Shown piece after piece: positions 42,072 to 53,332 of a stretch of 64,000 nucleotides of DNA. The notes beneath the pieces are model-generated. The model saw only the letters and a list, made by a program, of their open reading frames with translations, had not been told where the DNA came from and searched no databases. A program made the position numbers and the translations under genes. The stretch lies in the NCBI GenBank assembly GCA_016630955.3, contig CM049987.1, forward strand, positions 1,488,001 to 1,552,000, read 5' to 3'. This DNA is from Didymella arachidicola. Its lineage: Eukaryota > Ascomycota > Dothideomycetes > Pleosporales > Didymellaceae. The first letter of the stretch is position 1. Every line of letters begins with the position of its first letter.

Positions 42072-42959
42072 CTATAGCACTGAATGTGTGTGAAAGTCAG
42101 ACCCTAAAGTCACAAGTGTCGCCATGCGTTCAGAGCTGGTCGTGACCAAAGTAGTGGTCAAGGTCGAGGTGGCAGTGCGACCAATGATGTCGCTGGAGGT
42201 CTTCGTAACAGTGAAACTGTGGACGACAGTTGGAGGGGGTCCGATCCAATTTGATTTTGGGTTATCCTTGAGGCCGCAAAAGTGTATGTTCTGAAGGACG
42301 ATGTACGTGTTATGCTTACCTCGCCTCTGCCACTCGGCGTCTGCGCAAACCTCTCTGTGGAGCTGGAAGGGGTGTAAGAACTTGACGGGTGTGTGCCATG
42401 ATCGCTTCTTCTTGCTGAAGTGGATGAGCTCGTTGTCTGAACCGCTAGAGTCAGTAGTGTTGACGATGTAGGCTGTTGCCGTTGCGATGCTGGTAGAGTA
42501 AGACGTGCGCGCGATGGTCTTCGTCGAGGTGGTCGAAATGTGGGACGTCGTGTGACCTTGAAAAGAGCTGGGCATCGGGCCACAGTCGATAGGGTAGTCA
42601 ATACCAGACCTGCACTCCATACCGATGGGTATGATCCATTTGCGCGTGAGATAGCAGGAGTAGCAGATCCAGTACGGGCTCCAGGGATGCAACATCCAAA
42701 CGCCCATACCCGGTTGCTTGACTCGTTTGACTCGTTTGAATAAGACATGGACTGCCTCATGGGTAGCATCTCGCTTGACTGAGACTTTGGCAAGCGGCGT
42801 AGGAGGAGAAGAAAACTTCTGGATACTGACGACGTATGGGAAGTCGTCCAGCTGCGCATGGACACCGCCAGTGATGCGGATCGTGTTGTTTAGCAGCGGG
42901 ATAGCCTCACACACGATGGGAGATACGAGTAGGGCGACGAGAAACGCCCTAATAGCCAT
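42072..42959 (-). CDS. Secreted protein with trypsin-like N-terminus
   Basis: 295 residues from the ATG at 42959. A signal peptide (AIRAFLVALLVSPIVCEA) is followed by ITGGVHAQLDDFPYVVSIQ, the mature N-terminus of S1 (trypsin) peptidases. After residue 50 the sequence no longer follows the family: no AAHC, no GDSGG. Instead there are several Cys, Thr/Ser-rich parts (TSHISTTSTKTIARTS) and a Thr-rich C-terminus. It may be a truncated and re-used protease gene, or its later exons may be wrong. It should be extracellular if expressed; no activity is predicted. Confidence 0.55.
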   Translation of the reverse strand: MAIRAFLVALLVSPIVCEAIPLLNNTIRITGGVHAQLDDFPYVVSIQKFSSPPTPLAKVSVKRDATHEAVHVLFKRVKRVKQPGMGVWMLHPWSPYWICYSCYLTRKWIIPIGMECRSGIDYPIDCGPMPSSFQGHTTSHISTTSTKTIARTSYSTSIATATAYIVNTTDSSGSDNELIHFSKKKRSWHTPVKFLHPFQLHREVCADAEWQRRGKHNTYIVLQNIHFCGLKDNPKSNWIGPPPTVVHSFTVTKTSSDIIGRTATSTLTTTLVTTSSERMATLVTLGSDFHTHSVL

Positions 42960-43564
42960 GGCCGGAGTTGATGGTATTCGGAGTCGGGGGTGTTCAGAGT
43001 TGTGAGTGGTTTCAATCCTGGCTTTCTGCTGAGCAAAATTAGGTCTAAATTATTGAAATGCTGGCAAGAGTGCGAGAGTTTATATAGATAGCTCTGGCGA
43101 CAAGTGTGTGGTTGTGGTTAAGCGCCCTCGCCATTGCATACCCCATCATGTCCGGTTCAGAAGTGACTATCCACAAAAGCGACGCTTCGCTCTCGTTCTT
43201 GATTCGAGAACCTGGGAAGCATGTGCAGGGACCAGTAGGGGTTGAGCCCATGTACCAGGGTTTGAACGGAATAATATTCGCCCACTCAGCCTCAGAAGCT
43301 GTTTGGGTTTGGCTCATACGTGTGGCCATGGAGGGTATGACGGTACCGAGAATCCCTGAATTACAGGGGAGAGACCACCCCAACTTAGCATTTTTATACG
43401 AACGGTTGATTGCAATTCGACAAGGTTTTACGTGTTTTGAGAGGAATCTGCAATCTTAGCATTGGTCACACTCGGTCAGTACTATAAGACGATGATGAGG
43501 TTACCGCAATTCAGATTGCAGGGTCGAAACACGTTATACGAGCATTCCATATAGTACGTTCAGC
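42960..43564. other. Intergenic region
   Basis: Frames in both directions (for example 43106-43459) show no domain or conservation clue. It contains the upstream region of the trypsin-like gene and the 3' end region of the reductase gene. Confidence 0.4.
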
Positions 43565-44608
43565 TTACAATTTCGACTTCTTGCCCCCAGCAACGCCAGA
43601 GACTACGTCACCTGATAGCAGAAAGTCTGGGTAGGCGAACCCATTCGCGAAACCCGCGGTATGCCATTGACCACCATCCACTGCGAGTGTGTCAGCTTGC
43701 AAAAGTAAGGGCTCGGTGAACAGACTCAGCACTTACCGACTAGCGTTTCACCATTCACGTAGTTGCCAGCGTCTGAAAAGAGATAAACCGTCGCGTCAGC
43801 GATCTCCTTGACTGTTCCATAGCGACCTGACGGTATGCCCTTTGAAGATTTCTCGCGGTGATCAGACTTGGAAAGACGAGCCACGCCTTCTGTATCCGCG
43901 ATTGGTCCAGGTGCGATGATGTTCGAGGTGATGCCTTTGGGTCCCTGCTCAATAGCTACAGATATAGCCATAGCATCAACTCCGGCCTTGGCGACCGACA
44001 CATGGCTTTGCAGGGGTGTACCAGAGTAGTGCAGAGTAGCGCTGACGAAAATTATTCTACCACCAGTCCCATTCGCTGGTGGAGTATGTCCGTCCGTCTT
44101 GTGCTTGGCTGCGGATTCGACGAGGTATGGTAGTGTAGCCTTCACGGTGTTGTATGAGCCCAATACGTCAATGTCGATCACTGACTTCATGGCGTTCGGG
44201 GAGATTTGGTCCATAGGTGCAAGGAAGTTGCCGGCTGCACCAGCACTATGACCAGTCAGTCTGTAAATTCTCGATGGATGACTGCGCAACTCACATCACA
44301 AAGTCGATACGCCCCAGCTCTTTTGCACATCTCTCCGCTGCGGCTTGTAGTAGTTCTGGTTTCCTGACATCGACGGCACCAATACCAATCACTTTGGCAC
44401 CCTTCCGTACTGTCGCAATATCCTTTGCCATATTTTCGGTCTTCTCAACGTTGCGGCCAACAATGCAAGCGTTGGCGCCGAGGTGGACCAAGGCACGGAC
44501 TTGAGCTGAGCATATCGAACCTGCTCCACCGGTGCAGAAGACAACCTTGTTGTCAAAGAGGCTGTCCTTCCAGACGTTACTAAGATACTGATATCGTTCG
44601 AGAGGCAT
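43565..44608 (-). CDS. Peroxisomal 2,4-dienoyl-CoA reductase (SDR, ends SKL)
   Basis: Three exons: 44295-44608, 43737-44245 and 43565-43680; introns of 49 and 56 bp; 312 residues. SDR cofactor motif VVFCTGGAGSICSAQVRAL, then DFVIAGAAGNFLAPMDQIS, active-site stretch VSATLHYSGTPLQSHVSVAK, and APGPIADTEG. The order and spacing match Sps19/DECR2, which use no classical YxxxK tyrosine. The last three residues are SKL, a type 1 peroxisomal targeting signal encoded by the last exon. It reduces 2,4-dienoyl-CoA with NADPH during beta-oxidation of unsaturated fatty acids. It is divergent from the Atg33-like gene. Confidence 0.92.
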
Positions 44609-45134
44609 CGTGAATAGTCAAGACAACTTGCTCTATTGCTGTAGTGGCGATATTGAACGTGCAGTGCCGTGTCCTAGAACAGAGTTGTTCTGAATTGGTT
44701 GTGAGATCAGTCGAAAACCATGTAGACGATGATTGTTGTCGTCGAGTCAAGGATACGGCCGACGAGACAATGAAGCTGGGGCAGCCGAGGTTCAGTCCAA
44801 AGTCCAGACTGAGCCTACTCTCCACAGACTTGCGGTCAGATAAGCAATCGAAGGCAGCTCCCATCTTGGGACAAAGTAAAGCCATATGCTGGCTCAAGCA
44901 CATAATAACGATGTGCTCGCAAGTGCGATTAGCAAGACCGCTATGATAGATCAATTGCATGAGTTTCTCCGCAACGCGTGACGAAAACTAAAAACGTCCA
45001 AGCTCCCGCGCGCGGCAATCAGCTTGAAGATAACGTCACCTAACGCGATGAAGCTGCAGCTGCAACCTTGACGCCCGTACTTCTACCTCCATCAATAAGA
45101 CAACCGTACACATCACCGAAGCGCTCGCAGAAAG
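44609..45134. other. Shared upstream region of divergent genes
   Basis: 525 bp between the dienoyl-CoA reductase (bottom) and the Atg33-like gene (top). No extra gene or clear regulatory motif recognised. Confidence 0.4.
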
Positions 45135-45753
45135 ATGGCAGCATCAACAATCTCTGTCTGCAAGTTTGTCGGCACTGTCAGCCTGGGCCTCCTCACTGTA
45201 CGTCTCCGCCACGCCGTTATAGCTCTGGCTCTCTGCTACGCCATTGCCAGTCCGCTAGACGTGCTGCGAGTCGCTTTGATTTGATCTCATATACTCTTGA
45301 TGCTAACTGATCGCCTAGGGGGTCTCTACGACGCTCTCTACTATTACCCTTCCCTCTCTTCTTGCGCTGCCAACCGCTGTTGATGCTCGCACAACATCAA
45401 CCTACGTTGCATCCAAATCGACAAGTACAACATCCTACCTTCGTCATATCACTACGTTCTCGCTATTCTCTGCCTACCTGCTTTCGCCTCGCCGGTTTCG
45501 TCACCCATACCTTCTGTACACATCTATATTCGCATTTGCCTCCGGGCCAGTTGTCGACTACTTCTTGTCCTTCCGTAGCGGCACGAACGAACAGAGAGCA
45601 GCTTTGGATCTGGAAGCACAAGGCGATGATGTCAATGGCGAGCAGGTCAGGCAAGCGGTTGAGAGGAGGAGGTTGGCCGAGGGCATCAAGGCAGCCATCA
45701 CAGGAGCTGCCTTTGCCATGCAAGTCGTTGGCATTTGGGGTGATGGCGCATAA
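45135..45753 (+). CDS. Atg33-like mitochondrial membrane protein
   Basis: Exons 45135-45197 and 45319-45753, intron 121 bp, 165 residues. Starts MAASTISVCKFVGTVSLGLL, then hydrophobic segments and the characteristic SPRRFRHPYLLYTSIFAFAS, and ends AFAMQVVGIWGDGA. Yeast Atg33, a mitochondrial outer-membrane mitophagy factor, shares RHPYLLY and a C-terminal VIGVYGEG-like helix. Length (197 in yeast) and membrane pattern agree. A charged loop (EQVRQAVERRRLAEGIKAAI) precedes the last membrane segment. Family assignment rests on these short motifs, so confidence is moderate. Confidence 0.68.
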
Positions 45754-46326
45754 AGAGAATGCGATGTGACCGGTATACGCAGAATAGAAAGGTCGACATG
45801 AGCTCGGTGCTGGCTCAACGGGTTGATGATAGGATGATCCTTATGAATATGTTTTCAGCGGACTCGCTACTCCTTCATAAATATCTTGCATCTTATCTTA
45901 GCGGACTCGCGTTAATCACTTCCCCGGAGTAGTGACGGTCTGACTGAGGTCCTGCTTGTCCTAATGACGGCTTACCCGGCTGTCATCGCCTACTAATAAA
46001 AACATTCAACTTTCGTCTAGCCTCGCAAAGCAGGATTCTCAGGCAGTCTTGTATACATGCATACAAGTGGCGTCGTGGTCTCATGACGAGGGCTTGCGAG
46101 CTCTTAGTGCACGGACTCCGTTGCGAAGTATAGAATCCTGGTCAATGGCGCTCGTGGTGAGGCTCAACTGCGTGCGCCACAGCTCCGCGGGCCCTGAATC
46201 TCGACTGTTGTGGATCCTCCCTCGTAACCCCAACACCCACATTGCAGCTCAGCATTGCACTCTGCACCCGTATCTTGAATCGCCTTGTTAAAAAAAAAAA
46301 ACCCCCCAGGTGATCTCCTTTTCGCC
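45754..46326. other. Intergenic region with A-run/C-run before the ArfGAP start
   Basis: No gene. A run of 12 A (46290-46301) followed directly by C residues lies about 20 bp before the ArfGAP ATG. Confidence 0.5.
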
Positions 46327-47837
46327 ATGAGTAAGATGTGGGAGGTAGATCCGGAGACGCGGAGTAAGGTACGTTGCGGTGTATCTTCCTACGTAGTGGG
46401 CCAGCTAGGGGTGCAATGCTGAAGAGACCCAAGAACACTGTTCGTGAGGATTGCTGGACTGACGAACTCTCATAGTTGCTAGAAATCCAAAAGATAAACG
46501 ACAACAACAAGTGCATCGATTGCAATGCGCCGAGTCCACAGTGGGTACGCGGTCCGAAGACCCCCCCCCCCCCCGCAAGACTTCGCTGCGTCGCACGCGA
46601 CCACAACTCTAGCAACTCATACTAATTTGAAGACATTAGGCGTCGCCTAAACTGGGCATATTCATGTGCCTTTCATGCTCCGGAGTCCACCGCGGACTGG
46701 GCGTCCACATCTCCTTCATTCGCAGCATAACAATGGACGCATTCAAGGGCGCTGAGCTCGCTCGCATGGCCGCCGGTGGCAACAAGCCTTTTCAGGACTT
46801 CTTCAACACACATGAGTCGAACACGAAAGACAGTAGGACATTCGAAGCCTCTTCCATTCAGGAGCGCTATGACTCGGAGGCCGGCGACGAGTGGAAAGAG
46901 AGACTCAGCTGCAAGGTCGAAGATCGGGAGTTTGACAAAAGCAATCTGCCCAAGCGGTTGCCGAGGAAGGAGAGCACCTCCAGTGGAGGCGCTGGTGGAC
47001 CACTTGGCGGTCGCGCAAGTGCTGCTGGAAGTCGAAGCCAGACACCACTCGGCAAGACGCGTAGTAATGACTTCGGATTCCAACGTTCAGGATCACCGGC
47101 CATTGGCACAAACGCTATGTCATCCCAGAAGGCAAAGAACGAAGCATACTTCTCGCGTATGGGAGCTGAGAACGCCAACAGGAGCGAAGACCTGGCGCCC
47201 AATCAGGGTGGAAAGTACGGTGGCTTCGGTAGCGAGCCAGACCAGTGGAAGAACAACAACGACGAGCCAGGGGCCCCGCCAGAGATTGCTGACTTTCAGA
47301 AAGATCCTGTCGCGGCTCTTACAAAAGGCTTTGGGTGGCTAGGGGCAAGCGTGAGCAAGGTGGGCAAGACTGGCTACGAAGGGTGGGTCAAACCTGGCAT
47401 GCAGAAGGTAGGATACCCGTGAAGCATAGCGTGATAATACGGTCATTGACGATGCCTAGCTTGCCGAAGCAGATCTCGCCACGCAAGCACAGAAGACCGC
47501 CGGCTTCATGGGTCAGACCATTCAGGCCTCTGCAGCAAACGCTGGTACTGCCTTCAACCGCTTCGTTGAAGGCCAGCCTTTGAATAGCTCCCATGGTGGT
47601 GTACAGCCAGCGAAGAAAGACTTCTGGGACGATTTCGGTGCCGCGCCCAAGGGTCCTGGTAAAGACAAGCAGGACTTCTGGGACGAGTTTGCGAGTGCTG
47701 GGGAGACAAGGACCAATGCTGCATCAGGCCTAGGCCAGAAACCGAAACCTTCAGGCATCGGCACTAGTGCGATGAAAAAGAGTGGTGGTTCAGGGTCAAC
47801 AACAGGCAAGAAAGACGATAAGTGGGAAGATTGGTAA
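46327..47837 (+). CDS. ADP-ribosylation factor GTPase-activating protein (Gcs1-like)
   Basis: Four exons: 46327-46368, 46476-46544, 46640-47407 and 47460-47837; introns of 107, 95 and 52 bp; 418 residues. The ArfGAP zinc finger is C27-x2-C30-x16-C47-x2-C50 (CIDC...CLSC), followed by GVHRGLGVHISFIRS with the arginine finger R55. Downstream are GWLGASVSKVGKTGYEGWVKP, an amphipathic ALPS-like region typical of Gcs1/ArfGAP1, and two DFWD(D/E)F motifs near the C-terminus, then WEDW. It stimulates GTP hydrolysis by Arf1 on Golgi membranes (COPI cycle). Intron 2 holds a run of 14 C (46561-46574). Confidence 0.93.
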
Positions 47838-48379
47838 GGCTCTCCTGATGGAGGATTTGCGATTGGGGTGGCGCCATGGCATGACGGAGTAGGTCGGTCT
47901 GTGGAACAAGCCAGAAAGGTGGGTTTTGAATTGCCATCTCATTGACTGCGCGCATCTGGTCATGCAGCATACTTGTGTTGTCTCAGCATACATGCTACTC
48001 TTCACGTTTTCGTTACCACGTTTCTACACTCCCGTGTCATCGCTCCCCGAGCTGTCCGAATGACGCATCGTGGAGCATTGACTTGCTGGTATACGAATAG
48101 ACGCTCGAGAACCATAAATTCCAATCTCACTGTCGTCTCGATGAGTAGACGGTGACTCGCTCTACATCCTCCGCGAGGTTCACGCAAGTCTACATGGTAT
48201 CACACCAACACAGCATTATGTGCATCATACGTTCGAATACGTTTCGCCTCCCGCTAATTGCATGAGTGATCCAGAACTTATCGGGGTGGTCTCCTAGCCA
48301 CGCTCCTCCCTCATCGGCACGGCAGTCACTGCAGCGCAATCACCATCCGTCTTGCTTGACACGCGACAATTGAGGCGTA
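47838..48379. other. Intergenic region
   Basis: 3' region of the ArfGAP gene; no other gene recognised. Confidence 0.4.
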
Positions 48380-48900
48380 CAGGTACGGTAGACGTCATGA
48401 ACGCTGCGATAATGGTTTTTGTCTGATCGATACAAGAGCTAGTCTGTGCCGTCGTAGCCGCGCATTGTCTCTCTTGACCCCAGGAGGCTCTCTCATGCGT
48501 GCCACGTCCCGGTTCTATTATCCGGACTTCACTACCCAGCCGGGAGTTCGCAGCGACGTTGGCATCATCAAGCTATCAGAGCCTATCCCAAATGCCGACA
48601 ACTTCGAGTTCGCTAGGCTGGTTCCTGAAGGATTGCACCTACCTGGCGGAACCATGATGACTACAATTGGCTGGTGAGTGACACCCTATGCTCAGTTTCA
48701 CCTCGTAGACCATCTGACCGAGCATTTAGGGGTAAAAATAGTCCCGCAAAACATCTCCCTCGTCTTCTTCAGAAGGTCAGCGTACCACTTTCAAATCTTG
48801 AATCTGCACTGAATAGTCTTGCGAGCAGAAAACGGTGCACTGTGTTGCCCTTCTCAGGGTGGCAATGGAGACTCGTCTCGGCAGAATGATCTAGCAATCT
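48380..48900 (+). pseudogene. Trypsin-like (S1) serine protease pseudogene
   Basis: Pieces of a trypsin in changing frames. VCAVVAAHCL near 48440 carries the catalytic His. A second frame gives GGSLMRATSRFYYPD and SDVGIIKLSEPI with the catalytic Asp (48483-48590), ending MMTTIGW. A likely 57-bp intron starts at GTGAGT near 48674, and the next part reads WGKNSP...LLQKVSVPLS. Near 48860 another frame gives GGNGDSSRQ, a damaged GDSGGP. Frames break at least twice and the N-terminus is missing. It cannot make an active protease. Confidence 0.65.
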
Positions 48901-50969
48901 CTCAACCTTGCGCAACTCGTTCAGTCGTTAAGCTTTAGATCTCACATCGCAACCGCGATCCTTTCAGATACAGTAGATCCGCGATGATCTGTAGCAGATC
49001 ACGGCCTGAGCCGCCCAAGCCCCTTCGAGTCGGCCACTCAGAATCGCTACGCGCAGTTTCAAACGACCACGACGTCAACAACGATGTGTTGTCTGATCAT
49101 CTTCATCTCGCAAGCTTTGCACTGCGCCTGTCGTCGCGGGCGGCCCTGCTTGCTTCCCCTGCCGATCTTACTATTAAAGAGTGGGCCAGGTATCGAGTCA
49201 GTGTGTCCACAATTGCGTCATGCTCTGGGTGGAAGCGAGCCTGAATCCGGCTGGCGCAAGCTGGATTTGACATGCATGGCTAGCGCCAAGCTGCCCTTCG
49301 GTCTTGGATTGGAGGTTTGATCGCGAAGGGGGGCGCAAGGCTTGGTGTTGGTGCCCTCTCAAGGCTGCTTCACGTGCTGTTTAGGCTGAAGGGGCACGGG
49401 GTTGGCAAAGGGATAGGTCGGCCTCGCACACAACTATATTCATGGGAAGCATAGTGACATGTCTGTAACAGGGAGGTACAAACGGTTGGCCTGGGGAAGA
49501 TCCTGAAGGTCGAGGGCAGGCGTGTCGCTGGAATTGTGTCTCTCGTTCGTCGCGCTGTGATTCGGTCCGCTGAAGCTTCGACGTTTCACCCAACGGCAGC
49601 TCGCAAGCCATCAGTTAGGATTGCGATCTCTATAATGCATCGCGCAAAAGCCGCGGGTGCAACCTCACCCTGAGGTGGACATTTGCCCTTGTGTGACTCT
49701 GCCTCCTCGTACACGCAGCAGCACCTGACGAGCTCATATACATGCAACGAGCAACTGCTTCCTTATCGCTACGGCTCCGTGGGACATCTGCAAAAGCATC
49801 GTGTTCCATATGAGACTGCCTGCCTGCACCGTCCCTTGTCGGTCAGTAGGTTATTTTTGCGCAGTGCAGCACAGTGATCAGCACACGCGGGCGGACTCAA
49901 ACCAACAAAATCACCGCGCCCTGCACCCAACCTTATCTCCAACCCGCACACTCGCTCTCTGCTTTTTTTTTCTTCAATTACCAGGCCAGGCTACGGTCGT
50001 TCACTCGCTGAAGACCTGCCACAGTGTACGTTCTGAGGAATCGAAGTCCCACTGCAGCGCTCACAATAGCCGGATTTATCTCCGAGTTCGCACTACGGGA
50101 TTGCGGGAGCACAACATCGAGGACAAAAGAAGACGTTCCTCCGCACAACTGTTTGCAAATCATAGGGCCGCCGTTCCATTGCCTACCAGGGACTGTTTAC
50201 CAGGCACTCCAGAGCGCCGAAGAGCTTCCCTTGCACGTCATGACCTTTTGGGTCGCGCCTTCAACAAGCAACCCATCACAGCAGCAATCTTCGCAGCGAC
50301 TCAGAGGCCGCGAATTTCTCTAATTCATACGGTCTCGCGCAATTGCACGCTGGCGTTTCCCTTGGTCGTTAATCAAACCTTGGAAGAGCCCGGCAGTAGC
50401 GGATCCTAGTGGGAGCGACTTCATTTACAAGGTTAGTCCCTCTTAGCCGCAGGTCGATCGACGCCAGAGCCCCAGCTTCCTCTCTCAACAGCTGCTTTTG
50501 CAGTCTTTTTCCGTCCTCAATTGCATCCCGCTGCCCTCTCTCGTTAGGCAATTGTGTCAAAGGCAGCGATGCTGACTGCAATCTGAGTGCATAGGTCTGG
50601 TCTTGACTCTGCACACTTGTTAAGCCTTCGTATCCACCAGCAACGTTCGCTGCGACAACGCTCTACCGCCACACGACATCAACCATTCGTCGACCCCGCT
50701 CGACGATCGTCGAGTACGATACCATTGTCACTGGCCTTTCACCTCGCTCGCTCACAACACCGGAGGCGTTCAATCGCAATTTCCGGTCTTTTGTCGTGGT
50801 GTGGCCCTTTGCCACAAACTTTCATTCACCACCGACCGCGTCTCTCGCCGAATAGGAATCGATCAGCCGAGAACCCACAGTCTTTGAGAAGGCGCTCCCA
50901 GCCCTACCCAAGTTGTCAAACTAGTACATACGGCAGCTACGGTCATTACGATCAACGATATACTTCAAC
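48901..50969. other. Long upstream region of the WSC-domain gene
   Basis: About 2 kb with many overlapping short frames and no domain. The part 49900-50969 is CT- and CAA-rich, as expected of a long fungal leader. Long leaders occur on cell-wall sensor genes, but none can be proved here. Confidence 0.4.
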
Positions 50970-52485
50970 ATGTTCGCCGCGGTCGCTGCCCTTTACTTTG
51001 CTATCCTGGCAACAGCACTAGATACCGGGTTCACACAGTCGTATTGCTCGTCTCAGAATACAGGATCAGGCGATGCTTGTAGGTTCCATGCTGCCTCGAA
51101 TACGTGTTGTCACGCTAATTATTAGACTACTGGACATGGCAATCGAACGGTGAATGTACGGACCATTGCAAGAGCCTGGGCACTTGGGCCTTTGCTGTCA
51201 TTCAGTCCAACGACTGCTGGTGCTCAAACTACATCCCATCCACGACCACCAATATCACCAACTGCCAGAAGGATTGCCCTGGTTATCCAACAGAGAAATG
51301 CGGTGACAAGGATGCTGGTCTCTATATCTACATCGAGATGGCGGGACAGCCTTCTGGCACAGCAGGAGGATCGCAGCCGTCTTCGACAAGCGTGAGTCGT
51401 GCGTCTTCTATCCCTTCGACGGACTCGCCGTCGCCAGATGCCAATACTGTTAGTACTCCCATTTTTTTATTGTGTTGCCAGCTTTGTTTGCGTCTTGCAC
51501 ATCATTCCATCCTTCATTCAGCATTTTTTGCGTTCTCCATAAAGGGCCGGTTGGTCTCGTCGAGAACAAGCGGTTGCGAACAGCATTTGACAGTAGGCAG
51601 CCTTCGGCTCAGCCAAGTCAGAGGCCCACAAGTAGTGGTCGGCCTCCTGTGACAATCATTCAGACTGTCGTGGGAGATTCGCCAGTCATCACTGTGACGC
51701 CTACTCGACAGCAAACGTCCGCTGCTCCTGCTTCAACGACTCCTGTATTTAGTCCCGTTTCTTTACACATGTGACAATCCCATAATCCGCGTCTGCTGAC
51801 ACAGATATATAGTCATCCGCGAACAGTAAACCATCCTCGACCTTCAAAACAGTCGCCACCTCTTCTGCCACCGCGCCATCCACCAGTGTACAAGTCATCA
51901 CTGAGAGCGGTGCTGTTGTCACACGTACTGTCGTCTTTCAACCTACCGAAGCCTCTCAGCAGACTCCATCCCCCAGCAGCGGCTCCAGCAACACTGGTGC
52001 TATAGTGGGAGGTGTCGTTGGAGGTGTCGCTGCCATTGCAGCAATCGTGGGTGGCATCTTTTTCTTCTTGTGGAGGAGGAAGCAGCAGCAGCGCGCCGAG
52101 CAGGAAATCCAAGCAGGTATCACACGTAACACGAGCACGATGAGTAAGTCCGGTCTGCTTGGAGGACGTAGTGTTGCAACCGACCCTCACTACCCACCGC
52201 CGATTGCGACAAACTTCAGCACTGCTGGCAGCCGGCATGACAACGAGTCTATCAGCCCAGTCTCTGGATCGCAACGTCGATATAGTCAGCCGATGATGAT
52301 CGATTCTCGGCTGAACCCAGAGACAGTGCTGATGTATCACCCCACATATGCGAACAGCCGGGAGAGTTTGGGCAGCATTGACGACAGCCGCGACTACGGA
52401 CGGCAACTTAATGTAAGCATCCATTACGCATGGATCGAAGTACGAAACTAACATGATGCAGGTGAGAAACCCAGACCCGCACTGA
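50970..52485 (+). CDS. WSC-domain cell-wall stress sensor
   Basis: Five exons: 50970-51078, 51126-51448, 51601-51744, 51813-52412 and 52462-52485; introns of 47, 152, 68 and 49 bp; 399 residues. Signal peptide (MFAAVAALYFAILATAL), WSC domain with eight Cys (YCSS, ECTDHC, NDCWCSNY, NCQKDCPG, EKCG), a long Ser/Thr/Pro-rich stalk likely O-mannosylated, one membrane segment (GAIVGGVVGGVAAIAAIVGG plus FFFLW) followed by RRK, and a cytoplasmic tail. This is the layout of Wsc-type sensors, which sit in the plasma membrane and signal wall stress to Rho1/PKC. Exon 5 encodes only seven residues. Confidence 0.88.
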
Positions 52486-53332
52486 GCAGTCACAGTTTAC
52501 GGCACGACAGCTGGAGATGAACTCATGAACTTCATATAATTCCGCCATCACATTCGTTCCGCGGCATGTACAGGACCATCCACATTCAGCACTAGGCGTT
52601 TGGTGTAGTTCATCTCGGGCTTGACTTACGATTGGAATTTCACTTCAACACCGCTAATTACTACTAATGGCACTTACAAACCACATACATCATCACCGCA
52701 CAGCCATATCACGCTGCTACGTACATACAAGGGACTACAGACTCGTCCGGTTACGAGATCCGGACTGGAATATACATGGCCGCTGCCAGAGCCGAGTCGC
52801 GGTAGACGCAGACGGCGAGGAGGTACAAAATCGACACGTCGATGTTAGCGTAGAAAGAGAGGTGCTGCAGAGCTGGAATGCCGCGCGGTAGCCTCTTCGT
52901 AAATCTAATCTATCCGAAAAATTCATTGTTCATTGTTCCTCACCTTCATGTAGTATCACGGGTGTGGCGCTAGCATGACGCTCACAACGGCCCCACCAAC
53001 ATCACGCTCTGTGTACATCGCCTCGACGGCCAAAACCGACTACATTGCGCAATGAAGACGTCAATCTTATGAAAGCGAACACGCGCAGAGCTTTTCCATA
53101 CTAGAGAATATTTGCTGTTGATTCGATCCTTGCATGCCGCACCAGTGTGCAACCCGATGAGATGGTCTGCAGAATACTGGCCAGAGAAAGCCTGTCGCCA
53201 ACGCACATCCTCAAACCCTTCGCATAGTCTCCTGGAGAAAACCAATCATGAGCAATTCCGCTATCGAACGAATGTCCACTTGCAATTTCGGGTGGGTCGC
53301 ACGTGTGTTGATCGATGGCGGGATGTTACTAT
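52486..53332. other. Intergenic region between convergent genes
   Basis: Between the WSC gene and the dynamin-like GTPase, both ending here. No gene recognised. Confidence 0.4.
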
